The notes beneath the pieces are model-generated. The model was given only the letters and a program-made list of their open reading frames with translations. It did not search any database and was not told the DNA's origin. Shown in pieces: positions 1 through 11,555 of a DNA stretch of 64,000 bases (position 1 is its first letter; each line of letters begins with the position of its first letter). The stretch is from Anagrus nilaparvatae (lineage: Eukaryota; Arthropoda; Insecta; Hymenoptera; Mymaridae): assembly GCA_022575985.1 (NCBI GenBank), contig JAKSXM010000031.1, forward strand, positions 286,807 to 350,806, written 5' to 3'. The position numbers were made by a program, and so were the translations under genes.

Positions 1-50
1 GCCGTATACCGTATATAAGGATTTTAGCGTGCAGCCGTTGCCCAGCTCTG
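1..50. mobile_element. hAT-type MITE, one end only
   Basis: The sequence up to base 50 ends in TTGCCCAGCTCTG. This is the same terminus as the complete 101-bp hAT MITE at 62762-62862 (TGCCCAGCTCTG, inverse CAGAGTTGGG). It directly interrupts a Helitron repeat: the flanking CTCTAATC corresponds to CCCTAATC at the same point in the uninterrupted copies near 18503 and 49033. The other end lies outside the window, so the duplication cannot be confirmed. Confidence 0.6.
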
Positions 51-317
51 CTCTAATCACTTCGTAACTCAAAATCTACATTACCAAAACGATCAAACTA
101 AAGTGCTATGTATTTGTTAATGCGTTATCTAAAACAAGTTTTTTTGGTTTTTAATTTAACCCTTTCATTAAAGAGAAATCTCTAGAAAACCAATTTACAT
201 TAAATTACAAAAAAATTTATCATTTAAAAATTTTTTTTAATATCTGAGACAAAATATATATATTATTATATTATTTTATATAATAAGAAATATATATTGA
301 AAATTTTTTGACTTTTA

Positions 318-1440
318 TCAAGTTGTGAACAATCAATATGACTTTTGTAATAAAAGATATTTTTGGATATTTTTATTTTTTCATGTTTAAGACAGACGAA
401 TGAAATTTTATGAAATTTTCATATATAAAACGAAGTAAAATATACATTGGAAATTTATAAAGTTTTGGACAATCCATATGACTTTTGCAATAAAATATTT
501 TTTTTGAAAATTTTTATTATTTCATATTTAAAACAAACGAATGAAATTTTATGATATTTTCATAGAAAAAACTAAATAAAATAAACATTTACAATGTATA
601 AAGTTATGAACAATCATGACTTTGGCAATAAAATATTTTTTTACGAAATTTCTGGACAATCAATATGACTTTTGCAATAAAATATTTTTGTGTGTAAATT
701 TTATTTTTTCATAATTAAGACAAACGAATAAATTTTATAATATTTTCATATAAAAAACGAAATATAATATACTTTGACAATTTATAGAGTTATGAACAAT
801 CAATATGACTTTTGCAATAAAATATTATTTTTTAGTAATATTTCCAAAGACGAAACAAAATAAAATATACATTGGTAATTTATAAAGTTGTGAAAAATCA
901 ATATAACTCTTGCAATAAAATATTTTTTTTGGAAATTTTTATTTTTTCATGTTTAAGACAGACGAATGAAATTTTATGATGTTTTCATATACAAAACGAA
1001 ATATAATATACATTGACAATTTATAGAGTTATGAACAATCAATATGACTTTTGCAATAAAATATATTTTTTTTAAATTTTCATTTTTTCATGTTTAGGTC
1101 AGAGGAATGATATTTAATGATATTTTCATAGAAAAAACAAAATCAAATATATATTGAAAATTTATAAGTTGAAAACAATCAATATAAGATTTGCAATAAA
1201 ATATTTTTTTTAGAAATTTTTTTTTATTCATATTTAAGACAGATGAATGAAATTTTTTGAAATTAACATATATAAAACGAAATAAGATATATTGGACATT
1301 TATAAAGTTATGAACAATCAATATAACTTTTGCAGAAAAGATTTTTTTTTCAACAGATGAATGATATTTTAAAACATTTTTACATATAAAATTAAATAAA
1401 ATAGATATTGCAAATTTCAAAAGTGGCAAACAATCAGTAT
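318..1440 (+). repeat. Minisatellite A array, ~140-bp units
   Basis: About eight diverged units spaced ~140 bp carry the core CAATATGACTTTTGCAATAA followed by a T-run and an AT-rich spacer with CATGTTTAAGACAGACGAAT and a CATATAAAACGAAATA-like block. The same family recurs at 5486-5690, 18780-19500, 22130-23460 and 49310-50880, usually inside F2 Helitrons. Short open frames in it (for example on the minus strand at 1094-1429) only translate the repeat. Confidence 0.85.
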
Positions 1441-1632
1441 GACTGATTGTAATATAATGTTTTTTTTTTTAATTTTCATTTCTCTCACAAAATTTTTACA
1501 AGAGTAAGAGTAAAAAAAATTCATGAAATTAATAATTAAATTATAATTAAAAAAAATAACAATATTTTTAATAAATAATGAAATTAAAAAAATATATTTG
1601 ATAAAAGAGGAAAAATTTTATTAACGTAGAAG

Positions 1633-1741
1633 ATATCTATGGGGAGGGGTATTTGGCGAAGCTTGATACTGAGGGCAGAGAATTGATGGCCAAAAAAGTT
1701 CAATTTAAGAACTTTCTCAGTCAAGCTGACTTTTCTTCAGT
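1633..1741 (+). pseudogene. Coding-like island inside Helitron, possibly a captured exon
   Basis: The base composition rises sharply here and one plus-strand frame stays open for about 37 codons, starting DIYGEGYLAKLDTEG and ending near FLSQADFSSV, then TAG. AACGTAG just before it could be a splice acceptor and TCA-GTATAG at its end a weak donor. It lies between minisatellites A and B in a Helitron-like segment, and Helitrons are known to capture host gene pieces. I do not recognise the protein. A chance open frame is possible, but the GC-richer composition and charged residues argue for real former coding sequence. Confidence 0.4.
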
Positions 1742-2151
1742 ATAGCTAATAATTCTTTAATTTAATTATGTTATTCTTTCTTTATATTTAAATTTTGATA
1801 TGTGTTTATAACACATATCAAATTAAATAAAATACTATAGATTTTACTATCTTAAGTCCGAAAGCTTTATTTATACGTGTATTGATTTGGTAAACCACAA
1901 AAATAGTGTTTTTTGAAACAAGTGATATAAAGTTGTATTAAACCGAATACGAAGGTTCACTATAATCGTATTCGTTGAAATATACATTTATATAAAAAAT
2001 TTCGAAAATAGTTTTATTTAAAAAGTGCGGTAAAGTTTACCCATTTAAAACTAAAGTTCAACTTTACTCACGATGTTAAATAAAAAGTATTTACTATGCG
2101 AAAAATTTAAAATAAAAAAATAGTCCACTAAGTAAAAAGAGTTGCTTTTTT

Positions 2152-2328
2152 TAAGAATCTGAAGTCAGATTTTTGATTTAGTCTTTTGATAAGTTAGTAA
2201 TCCAGGTCAGTTGGCCAGAATGATAAAAAAGCGTTTTGTAAAACCTCTGAATTTTTATTATTCACCCTGTCACTGCGCTGTAATGACTTCCTAAAAGGCT
2301 AAATAAAAAATCTGACTTTAGATTCTTA
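2152..2328. mobile_element. Small inverted-repeat element (MITE-like)
   Basis: The ends AAGAATCTGAAGTCAGATTT and its near-perfect inverse (AAATCTGACTTTAGATTCTT) enclose ~180 bp without coding sequence. No clear target duplication is seen, so the superfamily is not assigned. Confidence 0.5.
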
Positions 2329-2399
2329 TATAACAACCTGGAGATTATTATTTTATTTTTTTCTAGCATATAAAATACTTTTTTGTTGCGGTTTACCAA

Positions 2400-2539
2400 A
2401 TCAAAAAGGTCTTCTTACTTCGAGGTTATTCATCTTTAATGAATGATACAATTCAATTCGAATTGTTATAGAAGAATTGTTATAGAAGAATACATAATTT
2501 AAATAATTCATTCTCTGCGCGAAGCGCAGTTGGGTCTAG
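2400..2539 (+). mobile_element. Helitron 3' terminus, family F1
   Basis: The perfect hairpin CTGCGCGAAGCGCAG is followed six bases later by CTAG and then T. This is the canonical Helitron 3' end (short GC-rich hairpin, CTRR, insertion before T). The matching 5' TC end was not identified; the AAGAATTGTTATAG duplication just upstream probably belongs to the element. Confidence 0.6.
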
Positions 2540-2879
2540 TTCATTAAAAAGAAATAGCAAAAAAAAAGACTTAGAGTCCGATTTATTGAGTTATTGCACG
2601 CATACAAAAAATTAGTAAATATAACTAAAATTACAATTTTGTTTACTAAATTCAGTTTGGTTAAAAGTTTCTGTAAATTATTAGTAAAATTTACTAATAA
2701 AATTTGTTTATAAAACTAAAACCTCAATTTTTTTAGTAAAATTTACTAATTTTTTGGTTATATTTACCAATATTTATTAATTTGTGTTTACTAAATTCGT
2801 TAAGGTTGATTTTACTATTCTTTTTTTTGCGTGTGGGTTTATTGATTGAAATAATAGTATTGAATTTAGCAGAAACTAT

Positions 2880-4215
2880 ATTTCACTTTAATTTTTTTTT
2901 CTAAAACAATCCTGTTTTATAGAAATGTTGTAATTTCAATTGTTTTTATGCAATAATAGCATTAAATTATTAGTATTGAATTTAGCAAAATATACCCAAC
3001 TTAAATGCTTTCGAATATTGTCCGGTTTTATTTTTTATTTTATTTTATTTCAAATGTTTTTATGCAATGATAGCATTGAAATATCAGTATTGAATTTAAC
3101 AAAAATTATACCCCTCTTTAATATTTTTTTCGTTAACAACTTAAAAAGATAAACTCATATTGATTGTCCACAATTTAAAAAACATCTACAAATTTTAACA
3201 TATATTGTCGGGTGTTTTATATAAGAAAGAGCTTAAATAATTTCATTATATAAGGAAATGGATATCGCCTGTATTAAACATGAAAAAATAAAAATTTCGA
3301 TAACATATATCGTATAGATAAATTTAAATTGATAGTACACAATTTAAAAAACTTCTAAAAATTTTTAATATATTTTGTCGGATGTATCATAGCAGAAACT
3401 TTCCACTTTTCTATATTTTTTTCGAATAGTGTCCTCTTTTATACGAAAGTTGGAATTTTAAATATTTTTATGCAATGATAGTATTAAATTTTTTTATTGA
3501 CTTTAGCAGAAACTATACACTATTTAAAATTTTTTTATAATAGTGTCCTATTTTATATGAAAATTGTATTTTTAAATATTTTTATGCAATGATTGCATTG
3601 ATATTATTATTGACTTTAGCAGGAACTGTACGCCATTATAAATTTTTTTCTAATAGTCACCTGTTTTATACAAAAGTTGGATTTTTAAATATTTCTATGC
3701 AATGATTGCATTGAAATATTTTTGTAATTTCAAATATTTTTATGCAATGAGAGCATTGAAATTTTTGTATTGACTTTAGCCGAAACTATACGCCATTTAA
3801 AATTTTTTTTGATTATTCCTCTTTTATATAAAAGTTGTAATTGCAAATATTTTTATGCAATGATAGCATTTAAATTTTTTTTTGGACTTTAGGAGAAATT
3901 ATACGCCATTCTAAATTTTTTTTTAATAGTCTACTGTTTTATACAAAATATGTAATTATAAATATTTTTATGCAATGATAGCATGAAAATTTTTCTATTG
4001 ATTTTAGCAGAAACTATATGCCATTATAAATTTTTTTCTTATAGTCTCCTGTTTTATTTAAAAGTTGGAATTTCAAATATTTTTATGCAATGATTGCATT
4101 GAAATATTTTTGTAATTTCAAATATTATTATGCAATAATAGCAGTGAAATTTTTTTATTGACTTTAGCAGAAATTATACACCATTCTAAATTTTTTTTAA
4201 TAGTCTTCTGTTTTA
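2880..4215 (-). repeat. Minisatellite B array in inverted orientation
   Basis: Roughly eleven diverged units carry TTTTTATGCAATGATAGCAT, the reverse complement of the B core, followed by TTGACTTTAGCAGAAACTAT and a TCCTGTTTTATACAAAAG block. The same family runs in the opposite direction at 5690-7420 and 51440-54930. The 70-codon open frame at 2940-3152 is only repeat translated. Confidence 0.85.
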
Positions 4216-4519
4216 TGAAAAAAATTTTAAAAATTAAAAAAATTCACTTTTTAGATATATTTTTAAAAATAATTAATTATATTTACATACTGAAATTCAT
4301 ATTGGTTGTCTAGAATCTGATAAAATTATTAAAATTTCAATTTATACTGTTAGCAGTTTTACGTATCAAAGAAAGAAAATAATAAAATATAGATATCGGC
4401 TGTTCCAAGTATAAAGAAAAAATTAAAAAAATTTCATTCCGTTGTTACATATATATTTGTCGTATATAATATGAAAAATTCAGAAATATTTGTCTTATAA
4501 TTTCGGTGCTTCTATATTG

Positions 4520-4925
4520 TTAGGTAATTCCTATTGAAAAAAAAAATAATAATTTAGACGTCGGCAGTCCCAGTTATGAAAAAATCAAAAAAAAAATAAT
4601 AATTTAGATGTCGGCATTTTTAGTTATGAGAGAATAAAAAAAAATATTTTAGATGTCGGCTGTCCTAGTTATGAAAAAAAAATTTTAGATGTTGGCTGTC
4701 TTAAGTATGAAAAAATAAAAAAAAATAATAATTTAGATGTCGGCTGTCCTAGTTATGAAAAAGTCAAAAAAAAAAAAAATTTTAGATGTTGGCATTTTTA
4801 GTTATGAAAAAATAAAAAAAAATAATTTGGATGTCGGCAGTCTTAGGTATGAAAAAATCGAAAAAAAAATAATAATTTAGATGTCGGCTGTCCTATGCAT
4901 GAAAAAATTTAAAAAAAAAATGGTT
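4520..4925 (+). repeat. Minisatellite C, ~50-60-bp units
   Basis: About seven units of AATTTAGATGTCGGCTGTCC plus TAGTTATGAAAAAATC and an A-run follow one another. Single-unit relatives (GGATATCGGCTGTGTTAAG) occur near 4390 and 7888. Confidence 0.8.
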
Positions 4926-5485
4926 CTAAGTAGTTTTTTTGCTATTTCTCTTCAATGAATACATTAAATAAAAAACCAAACAAAGTTCCTTTAGAAAATC
5001 GTTTATTAAATAGAATGCAATTGGGTTTTTACATTTTGATACAAACCATTTTAAAATATGAAGTGATAAAAATTACCACTTTTTACGTTTTTAAATTTTC
5101 AACATCTTAGCTTTAAACAGTTGTAACTCGAAACGGTGAGCTCTAATTAAAAAAAAAGAAAACGTCAAATCGATAGCATTTTTTCTAAGGAATAATTTGC
5201 ACTAGAGTTTGTCTCAAAAGATCTCTTAGATCCTGAGAAAAAACAGTTTTAGTGAAAAAAAAATATAATTTTTTACCTTTTCGATCACTAACTTCTGAGA
5301 TTGATTTCTCGAAATCATTTAATTATTTTTTAAAAATAAAAAAATCGGTTGGGTGTATTTTTTCAAGGATTAATTTAAAACCAATTTCATGTATTTTCGT
5401 CAATACGATTCTTCATAAATGGATATTGAGTAAAATAGAAAATAATAAAATTTTTCAATTATTTCATTTTAATATATATAGGATG
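4925..5485 (+). repeat. Conserved 3'-side domain of F2 Helitrons
   Basis: This block is homologous to 7960-8369 plus 14422-14540 (split by the Copia element) and, reversed, to 20054-20490. It includes the paired motifs CTCAAAAGATCTCTTAGATC and GATCACTAACTTCTGAGATT. The 83-codon open frame at 5252-5503 has no homologue I recognise and its frame is not kept in the other copies. Confidence 0.7.
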
Positions 5486-7425
5486 TTTAAGAAAGACGAA
5501 TGAAATGTTATAATATTTTCATATACAAAACGAAATATAATATGCATTGACAATTTATAGAGTCATGAACAATTAATATGACTTTAGCAATAAAATATTT
5601 TTTTTAAATAATATTTTCATAGAAGAAACAAAATAAAATATACATTGGCAAATTATAAAGTTGTGAAAAATCAATATGAATAAAAACAATTGAAATTACA
5701 ACATTTCTATAAAACAAGACAGTATTCGAGGACATTTAAGTGGGGAACATTCTGCTAAATTCAATACAAATATTTCAATGCTATCATTTCATATAAATAA
5801 TTGAAATTACAACTTTTCTGTAAAATAGGACAATATTTGAAAACATTTTAGTAGAGCAAATTTGCTAAATTCAATACTAAAATATCAGTGCTATCATGCT
5901 TGAAAACATTGAAATTACAAGTTTACTATAAAACAGGGAAAAAAATTTAGTGTTGTTTATTTTGCTAAATTCAATACTAATATTTCAATGCTATCATTGC
6001 ATAAAGATATATTAAATCAAAACATTTCTATAAAAGAGGTCAATATTTGAAAACATTTAAGTGGGGTATATTTTATTAAATTCAATACTAATTATTCAAT
6101 GCTATTATTGCATAAAAACAATTGAAATTACAAAATTTCTATAAAAAAGGACAGTATTCGAGAACATTTAAATGGGGAATATTCTGTTAAATTCAATACT
6201 AATATTTCAATGCTATCATTGCATAAAAATATATTAAATAAAAAAATTTCTATAAAAGAGGTCAATATTTGAAAACATTTAAGTGGGGAATATTCTGCTA
6301 AATTCAATAATAATATATCAATGCTACGATTGCATAAAAATATTTGAAATTACAAAATTTCTATAAAAGGGGACCGTATTCGAAAACATTTAAGTGGGGT
6401 ATATTATATTAAATTCAATACTAATAAATCAATGCTATCATTGCATAAAAACCATTAAAATTACAACATTTCTATAAAACAGGACAGTATTCGAAAACAT
6501 TTAAGTATGGCATATTCTGCTAAATTCAATACTAATATTTCAATGCTATCATTGCATAAAAACCATTAAAATTACAACATTTCTATAAAACAGGTCAGTA
6601 TTCGAAAACATTCAAGTGGGGCATATTCTGCTAAATTCAATACTAATATTTCAATGCTATCATTGGTTAAAAATATTTTACATTACAAAATTTCTATAAA
6701 AGAGGTCAATACTTGAAAACATTTAAGTTGGGTATATTTTGATAAATTCAGTACTAATAATTCAATGCTATCATTGCATAATAACCATTAAAAATACAAC
6801 ATTTCTATAAAACAGGACAGTATTCGAAAACATTTAAGTGGGGTATATTTTGCTAAATTCAATACTAATAATTCAATGTTAAGAAACAGGACAAGTTTCG
6901 AAAACATTTAAATGGGGCAAATTTGCTAAATTCAATACTAAAATTTCAATGCTATCAATGCTTTAAAACATTGAAATTACAAGTTTACTATAAAACAGGG
7001 GAACAAATTTAAAATGGTGTTTATTTTGCTAAATTCAATACTAATATTTCAATGCTATCATTGCATAAAAATATATTAAATTAAAAAATTTCTATAAAAT
7101 AGGTCAATATTTGAAAACATTTAAGTGGGGTATATTTTACTAAATTCAATACTAATGATTCAATGCCATTATTGCATAAAAACAATTGAAGTTACAACAT
7201 TTCTATAAAAAAGGACAGTATTCGAGAACATTTAAGTGGGGAATATTCTGCTAAATTCTATACTAATATTTCAATGCTATGATTGCATAAAAATAATTGA
7301 AATTACAACTTTTCTATAAAACAGGAAAGTATTCGAGAACTTTTAAGTGGGGTATATTTTACTGAATTCAATCCTAATATTTCAATGCTATTATTGCATA
7401 AAAATAATTGAAATTAAAACATTTC
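5486..7425 (+). repeat. Minisatellite A remnant, then minisatellite B array (~111-bp units)
   Basis: One and a half A units (5486-5690) lead into about fifteen B units. Successive TTCAATGCTATCATTGCAT cores lie 110-112 bp apart (for example near 6208, 6320, 6430, 6541, 6653). Each unit also has an AAATTACAACATTTCTATAA block, ACAGGACAGTATTCGAAAAC and TTTGCTAAATTCAATACTAA. No gene is visible. Confidence 0.85.
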
Positions 7426-7786
7426 GGCCCTTTCTACACCAACACATAATGATGTTTTATGATAATCGTGTTTGTTGGATATTTTGTGGTATAGCTGGGA
7501 TATTCGAAATTAAAGTTATTACGACATGGCGCCACTAGTAGTATTCGTAAATATTTTTAATAAAAATTTAACAAGAAAATGTTATTAAATGGTATTTTAA
7601 CATAGATTAAGTTATTTATTATAAAAATTATTCCCAATTTATGTAACTAATAAGTTTTTAATGAGTTATAATCAATTTAAATATGTAATTTTAAGGTTAT
7701 GTTTTTAGTACGGTGTAGTTGGGAAAAAAATATCCAACAAACATGATTATCATAAAACATGATTATGTGCTGGTGTAGAAAGGGCC
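7426..7786. mobile_element. PIF/Harbinger-like MITE
   Basis: The ~60-bp terminal inverted repeats begin GGCCCTTTCTACACC and are nearly perfect. The 361-bp element is flanked on both sides by TTC (7423-7425 and 7787-7789). A 3-bp duplication and GG-starting ends fit the PIF/Harbinger superfamily. It sits inside a B-array Helitron copy. No transposase is encoded, and the short open frames over it are fortuitous. Confidence 0.65.
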
Positions 7787-8369
7787 TTCATGTCTACAAC
7801 ATGAAAATATTTCAAATATTTCAATCTCTATTGTCGGGTGTTTTATATATGAAAAAATTCGAAAAATTTCATGGAATAAGAAATTGGATATCGGCTGTGT
7901 TAAGCCCAATGAAAAACCCAATGAAAAACCCAATAATTCAAAAAATTTGACTTTAAGTAGTTTTTTGCTATTTCTCTTTAATAAATGCATTAAATAAAAA
8001 ACAAAAAAAGTGGTTTTAGAAAAGTGCTTAATAAATACAAAGCAATTTGGTTTTTATATTTTGATACAAACCATTTTAAGTGGCAAAAATGACAACTTTT
8101 TGAGTTTTTAAATTTAAACTTCTTAGCTTAGGTTCACTCTGAACCGAGAGCTCAAATTAAAAAAAACAAACGGACATTGATAAAATTTTTTCCAAGGATT
8201 AATCTGAACTTAAGTTCGTCTCAAAAGACCTCTTAGATCTTGAGAAAAATCAGTTTTAGTGAAAAAAAATGAAATTTTTTTATGTTTTCGACCACTAACT
8301 TCTGAGTTTGATATCTCAAAATCTTTTGAATATTTTTTGAAAATTAAAAAAATGGCGGGGATATTTCTT
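7787..8369 (+). mobile_element. F2 Helitron 3' domain, first half (interrupted by Copia)
   Basis: This continues the F2 copy after the MITE. The domain 7960-8369 aligns with 4925-5330 and resumes at 14422 after the Copia insertion. The empty paralogue near 20085-20120 (minus strand) shows the uninterrupted sequence across the insertion point. Confidence 0.7.
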
Positions 8370-8682
8370 TGGCGGATGAATATTATCCGAGATATAATCC
8401 TTGGATTATATTAATATTAAATTGAAATTAAACACACAAAATAACAACACTTTATATTTAACTTCTAAAATCTATTTATTTAAATCTGAGTTAATCTGAG
8501 TTTATTTTATAATAATTAATCTGAGTTTTATAGTAGAGTATATGCATATACGTGCTACGGTAAGTCCCTAAGACATACTGACCCATATAATATGTAAAGA
8601 GCGGGACGACGTATCGTTCCCATCAATACATGTATAAAGTCAGATGGCAGCATCAATCAATGTTGTCGAATACTCTCCAACA
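8370..8682 (-). repeat. Copia 3' LTR
   Basis: 313 bp, TGGCGGATGAAT...CTCTCCAACA on the plus strand. It differs from the other LTR at two positions (GTTAATCTG against GTTATTCTG, and ATAATATG against ATAACATG). In element orientation it is the downstream LTR. Confidence 0.95.
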
Positions 8683-8695
8683 TTCCCTCCATTCG
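8683..8695 (-). promoter_or_regulatory. Copia polypurine tract
   Basis: On the minus strand CGAATGGAGGGAA directly precedes the 3' LTR start TGTTGGAG. Its position and purine content fit the plus-strand DNA primer of an LTR element. Confidence 0.75.
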
Positions 8696-8992
8696 ACATT
8701 ATTGTTTTCAAAATCATTTTAACAAAATATTTTAATTATGAATGAAAATATTAAAGTATGCAGAGGGAATTAGTCCCTATTTACTTAAATAACCTATTTT
8801 GACATTTTATTGTAATAACTAAAAGAATTCACTATTATTTTATATATTTTAATTTTGTTAATGATTATGGATTGACTTTTTAGAATTTCCGCTATTTGTG
8901 GTTATCTGTGAACAAAAATAAAATAAAATTAAAGGTTATCATAATGAATAATTTTAGGTTTTAATTATTGGATTTAGATTAATTTATTAATT

Positions 8993-9826
8993 TCAATCTA
9001 ATTTTACTTTATCTGCGTTTAAATTTCTTTTAGACAGTTTATGATGGCTTCGCCAGTCTAGTGGTTTTGTCATTATATCTGAGATATTTTCTTTTGATTG
9101 AATCCATTTGCAAATAACTTTTCCTTCCATAGCTAAGGATTTTACGTAGTCTCCGTGACTTTCTGCAATTGGCTTTTTCTTACCGGTTTCTTCTCTAAAT
9201 CTAAGGTTTTCTTGTATTATTTCAACTGGATAATCAAAGCTTTTCAATTTATGACTGCCTTCCATTTGAGTATTTTTGTTAGCTGAAGTGTTATCACGCC
9301 AGATTGTAATTGGGTAAAATGTTTTTCCTATGATTTCTCTGATGGCTTTATCTAATGAAATTAATTCTCGAGAGGCTTCACTCATTGCTAGATATTCTGC
9401 GTGACAAGTGGATGTAGTATTTTGACTTTGTTTATGACTACGCCAAGCAATAGTATCGCCATATAATTTAATTATATAACCGCTGGTAGATGATGAATCA
9501 TTCCAATCTCTATGACTTGCATCTGTAGTGGCTTCTAGTGTATCAGTTTCTGCTTTATAAATTAGCCCGAGACAAGAAGTTCCTCTGAGGTATCTCAATA
9601 ATCTTTTAACATCTTGCCAGTCTTCAGCAGAAGGATTAGTCTGTTTTCTTGATAATATATTTACAGCATATGAAATATCTGGCCTTGTAGCGCCTGCTAA
9701 GTATAATATACTTCCTATAGCTTCTCTATATGGAACTTTTTGAGTGTAATCTGAGGTGTCTTTTACTTTTCTTTTCTGAACTTGACTTGTGTCCATAGGA
9801 GAATCTTTATGGCTGCATTCTTTCAT
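8993..9826 (-). pseudogene. Copia pol: RNase H region
   Basis: The 277-codon frame matches the C-terminal part of Copia polyproteins: a connection segment with YREAIGSILYLAGATRPDI, then Ty1/Copia RNase H with TTDASHRDWNDS (first acidic residue), TCHAEYLAMSEA (catalytic Glu) and IWRDNTSAN (Asp). The expected RNase H acidic residues are visible. It is out of frame with the reverse transcriptase to its right; the ~20 bases between (9827-9846) contain stops, so the polyprotein cannot be continuous. It ends with a natural-looking stop ~310 bp before the 3' LTR. The family call is strong; function is lost. Confidence 0.9.
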
Positions 9827-9846
9827 TTTGAATCTTTCTAATATTT

Positions 9847-10611
9847 TTATATTATAGTTAAAATCTTATTTTTTCTGTCTCTTTCAATTTTCATTCCTAA
9901 ATAAATTTGAGGTTCACCTAAGTCCTTCATTTTAAAAGCTTCCTTTAGTTTTGTTTTGATGAGGTCTATTCTGTTTGAATCATTCCCTCCTACTAACAAA
10001 TCATCTACATATGTTATTATAAATGCAAATTTTCCATTTTTCTTCCATGTATATAAGCAAGGTTCATGTATGTCATTTTCTAAGTTTAATTTCTGAGCTT
10101 CTTCTGAGAATCTTTTATTCCATTTCTTAGAACTTATTTTTAAACCATAGAGTGCCTTTTGTAGCTTGCAAATTTTCGTTTTTCTAATTTCTGAATCTAT
10201 TTCAAGACCTTCAGGTATTTCCATGTAAATATCTTCATCTAGGATACCATTTAAAAATGCATTTTTGACATCCATCTGATAAAGTTCTAGATCATATTTA
10301 TTGACTATTGCTAAGATTGCTCTAATTAATGGAAGTCTTGATACAGGAGCATATGTTTCTCTGAGTTCGTAGCATCTTTTATCTTTAAAACCTCTAATAA
10401 CCAATCTTGCTTTTAATTTCAATTTTCCATTTTCTCCGGTTTTTCTTGTAAAAACCCACCGAGAATCTATAATGTTTAATTTTTTCTCTTCTTTCTTGTC
10501 TAATGGCCTATCTACTAGTATCCAAACTTCGTTTTCCTTCATGGAATTCATCTCGTCATCAATGGCTTCTTTCCATTTTAATGATTCTGTAGATAACATT
10601 GCTTCTTTTTA
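9847..10611 (-). pseudogene. Copia pol: reverse transcriptase region
   Basis: Typical Copia RT: KWKEAIDDEMNSMKENEVW at the start, SRWVFTRKTG, LYQMDVKNAFLNG (catalytic Asp), KALYGLK, and the active-site box YVDDLLVGG. The frame continues upstream through the integrase-RT linker (EDTSFAYFTASCIDKNK, then DDDDPDAISHN), but a TAA at 10609-10611 breaks it where a sense codon is expected. A frameshift in the A-run near 10788 separates it from the next upstream piece. The catalytic motifs are intact, so the protein was once active. Confidence 0.9.
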
Positions 10612-10766
10612 TGATGTTGGATCTTTGTTAATTGTTGCAAATAATGAATATCTGTTTTCATCTTGTTCAAGATTATGACTGATTGCATCTGGATCATCAT
10701 CATCAAAAATAACTTTATTTTTATCTATACAACTTGCCGTGAAATATGCAAAACTTGTATCTTCAA

Positions 10767-11555
10767 CTAAATTTTCTGGTACAGCTTTTTTGCATATATT
10801 GTAGAATCTCTACTTTGTTTTGCTTTTCTGATAGGTTGTTTTCTGGCTATATCTAAGGTTTCATCAATATTGACTTCGGCAGTTCGTTTCTTTGGCCTTC
10901 CCCTTTTTCTTTTATTTTGCTCATTTTCTTTTGCCATGCTTTCTTTCTCTGAATCTATTTCATTTTCTATTTCATTTTCTGAATCAGCGTTCTCATATGA
11001 GATCAATTCTGAATCTATAATCTTTTCATATTCATCATTTTCTGCGTTTTGGGCTATTTTCTGATTTTTGTATTCGTCTTTTTATAGTAATTTTTCATTA
11101 AATCTAACATGTCTAGAACATAGAAATTTTCCAGAAGGAGGATGCCATAAGACGTAGCCTGTATTTGAAAAACCTACTAATACTGTTTTCATAGCATTTA
11201 CTGAAAATTTGGTTTCTGAAATTGGTATTCTAACATATGCGATGCATCCGAATCTTTTGATTTTATCAAGATGCAGTTTTTGTTTAGGAGCAAATTTTTC
11301 TATTGGTGTGATAAAATTATTTGATTTATGAGGTGTTCTATTGTAAATATATGTAGAGGTTTCTGCCGCTAGTATCCACATACTTTGGGGTAAACCTGAA
11401 TCTAGTAATAGAGATGTAATTTTCCATTTTAACGTCAAATTAAAACGTTCTGCCGTACCATTGAGTTCTGGCGTATATTCAGGAGCAAAATCATTATCAA
11501 TTTTCTCTCTGTTCATAATTTCTAAGAAATGACCATCCCGGTGCCCCTGAAACAA
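10767..11555 (-). pseudogene. Copia pol: integrase C-terminal half and linker
   Basis: Two frames (11082-11555 and 10767-11006). The upstream one has YTPELNGTAERFN, the usual Copia integrase segment carrying the final catalytic Glu, followed by SGLPQSMWILAAETSTYIYN and an RFGCIAYVRIP core. The downstream one is an acidic/basic linker (NEQNKRKRGRPKKRT, AT-hook-like). The integrase core is split from its N-terminal half by the foldback at 11540-13479, so the first ~15 codons before 11540 are foldback sequence, not Copia. Confidence 0.85.

Larger units (their letters stand above)
51..5485 (+). mobile_element. Satellite-bearing Helitron-like segment (family F2), 5' end cut off by window edge
   Basis: Bases 51-300 match the 5' region of the complete F2 Helitron (48992-55122): the AAAACGATCAAACTAAAGTG stretch, then the TTTAACCCTTTCAT stretch. 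Minisatellite A follows, then minisatellite B in inverted orientation. The conserved 3'-side domain is at 4925-5485 and ends with ATTTTAATATATATAGG, the reverse complement of the family 5' terminus. No hairpin-CTAG follows here, so this copy is truncated or rearranged. No transposase or helicase coding sequence is visible, so it is non-autonomous. Confidence 0.6.

Noticed and set aside
1094..1429. 111-codon frame
   Set aside because: AT-rich translation of minisatellite A; the same is true of the frame at 50205-50627.
318..7425. Regularly spaced repeats resembling a CRISPR array
   Set aside because: Units are 100-140 bp, spacers are themselves similar, no cas genes, eukaryotic context.
7347..7990. 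Frames across the Harbinger-like MITE
   Set aside because: They cross the MITE boundaries into satellite sequence, so they cannot be real genes.
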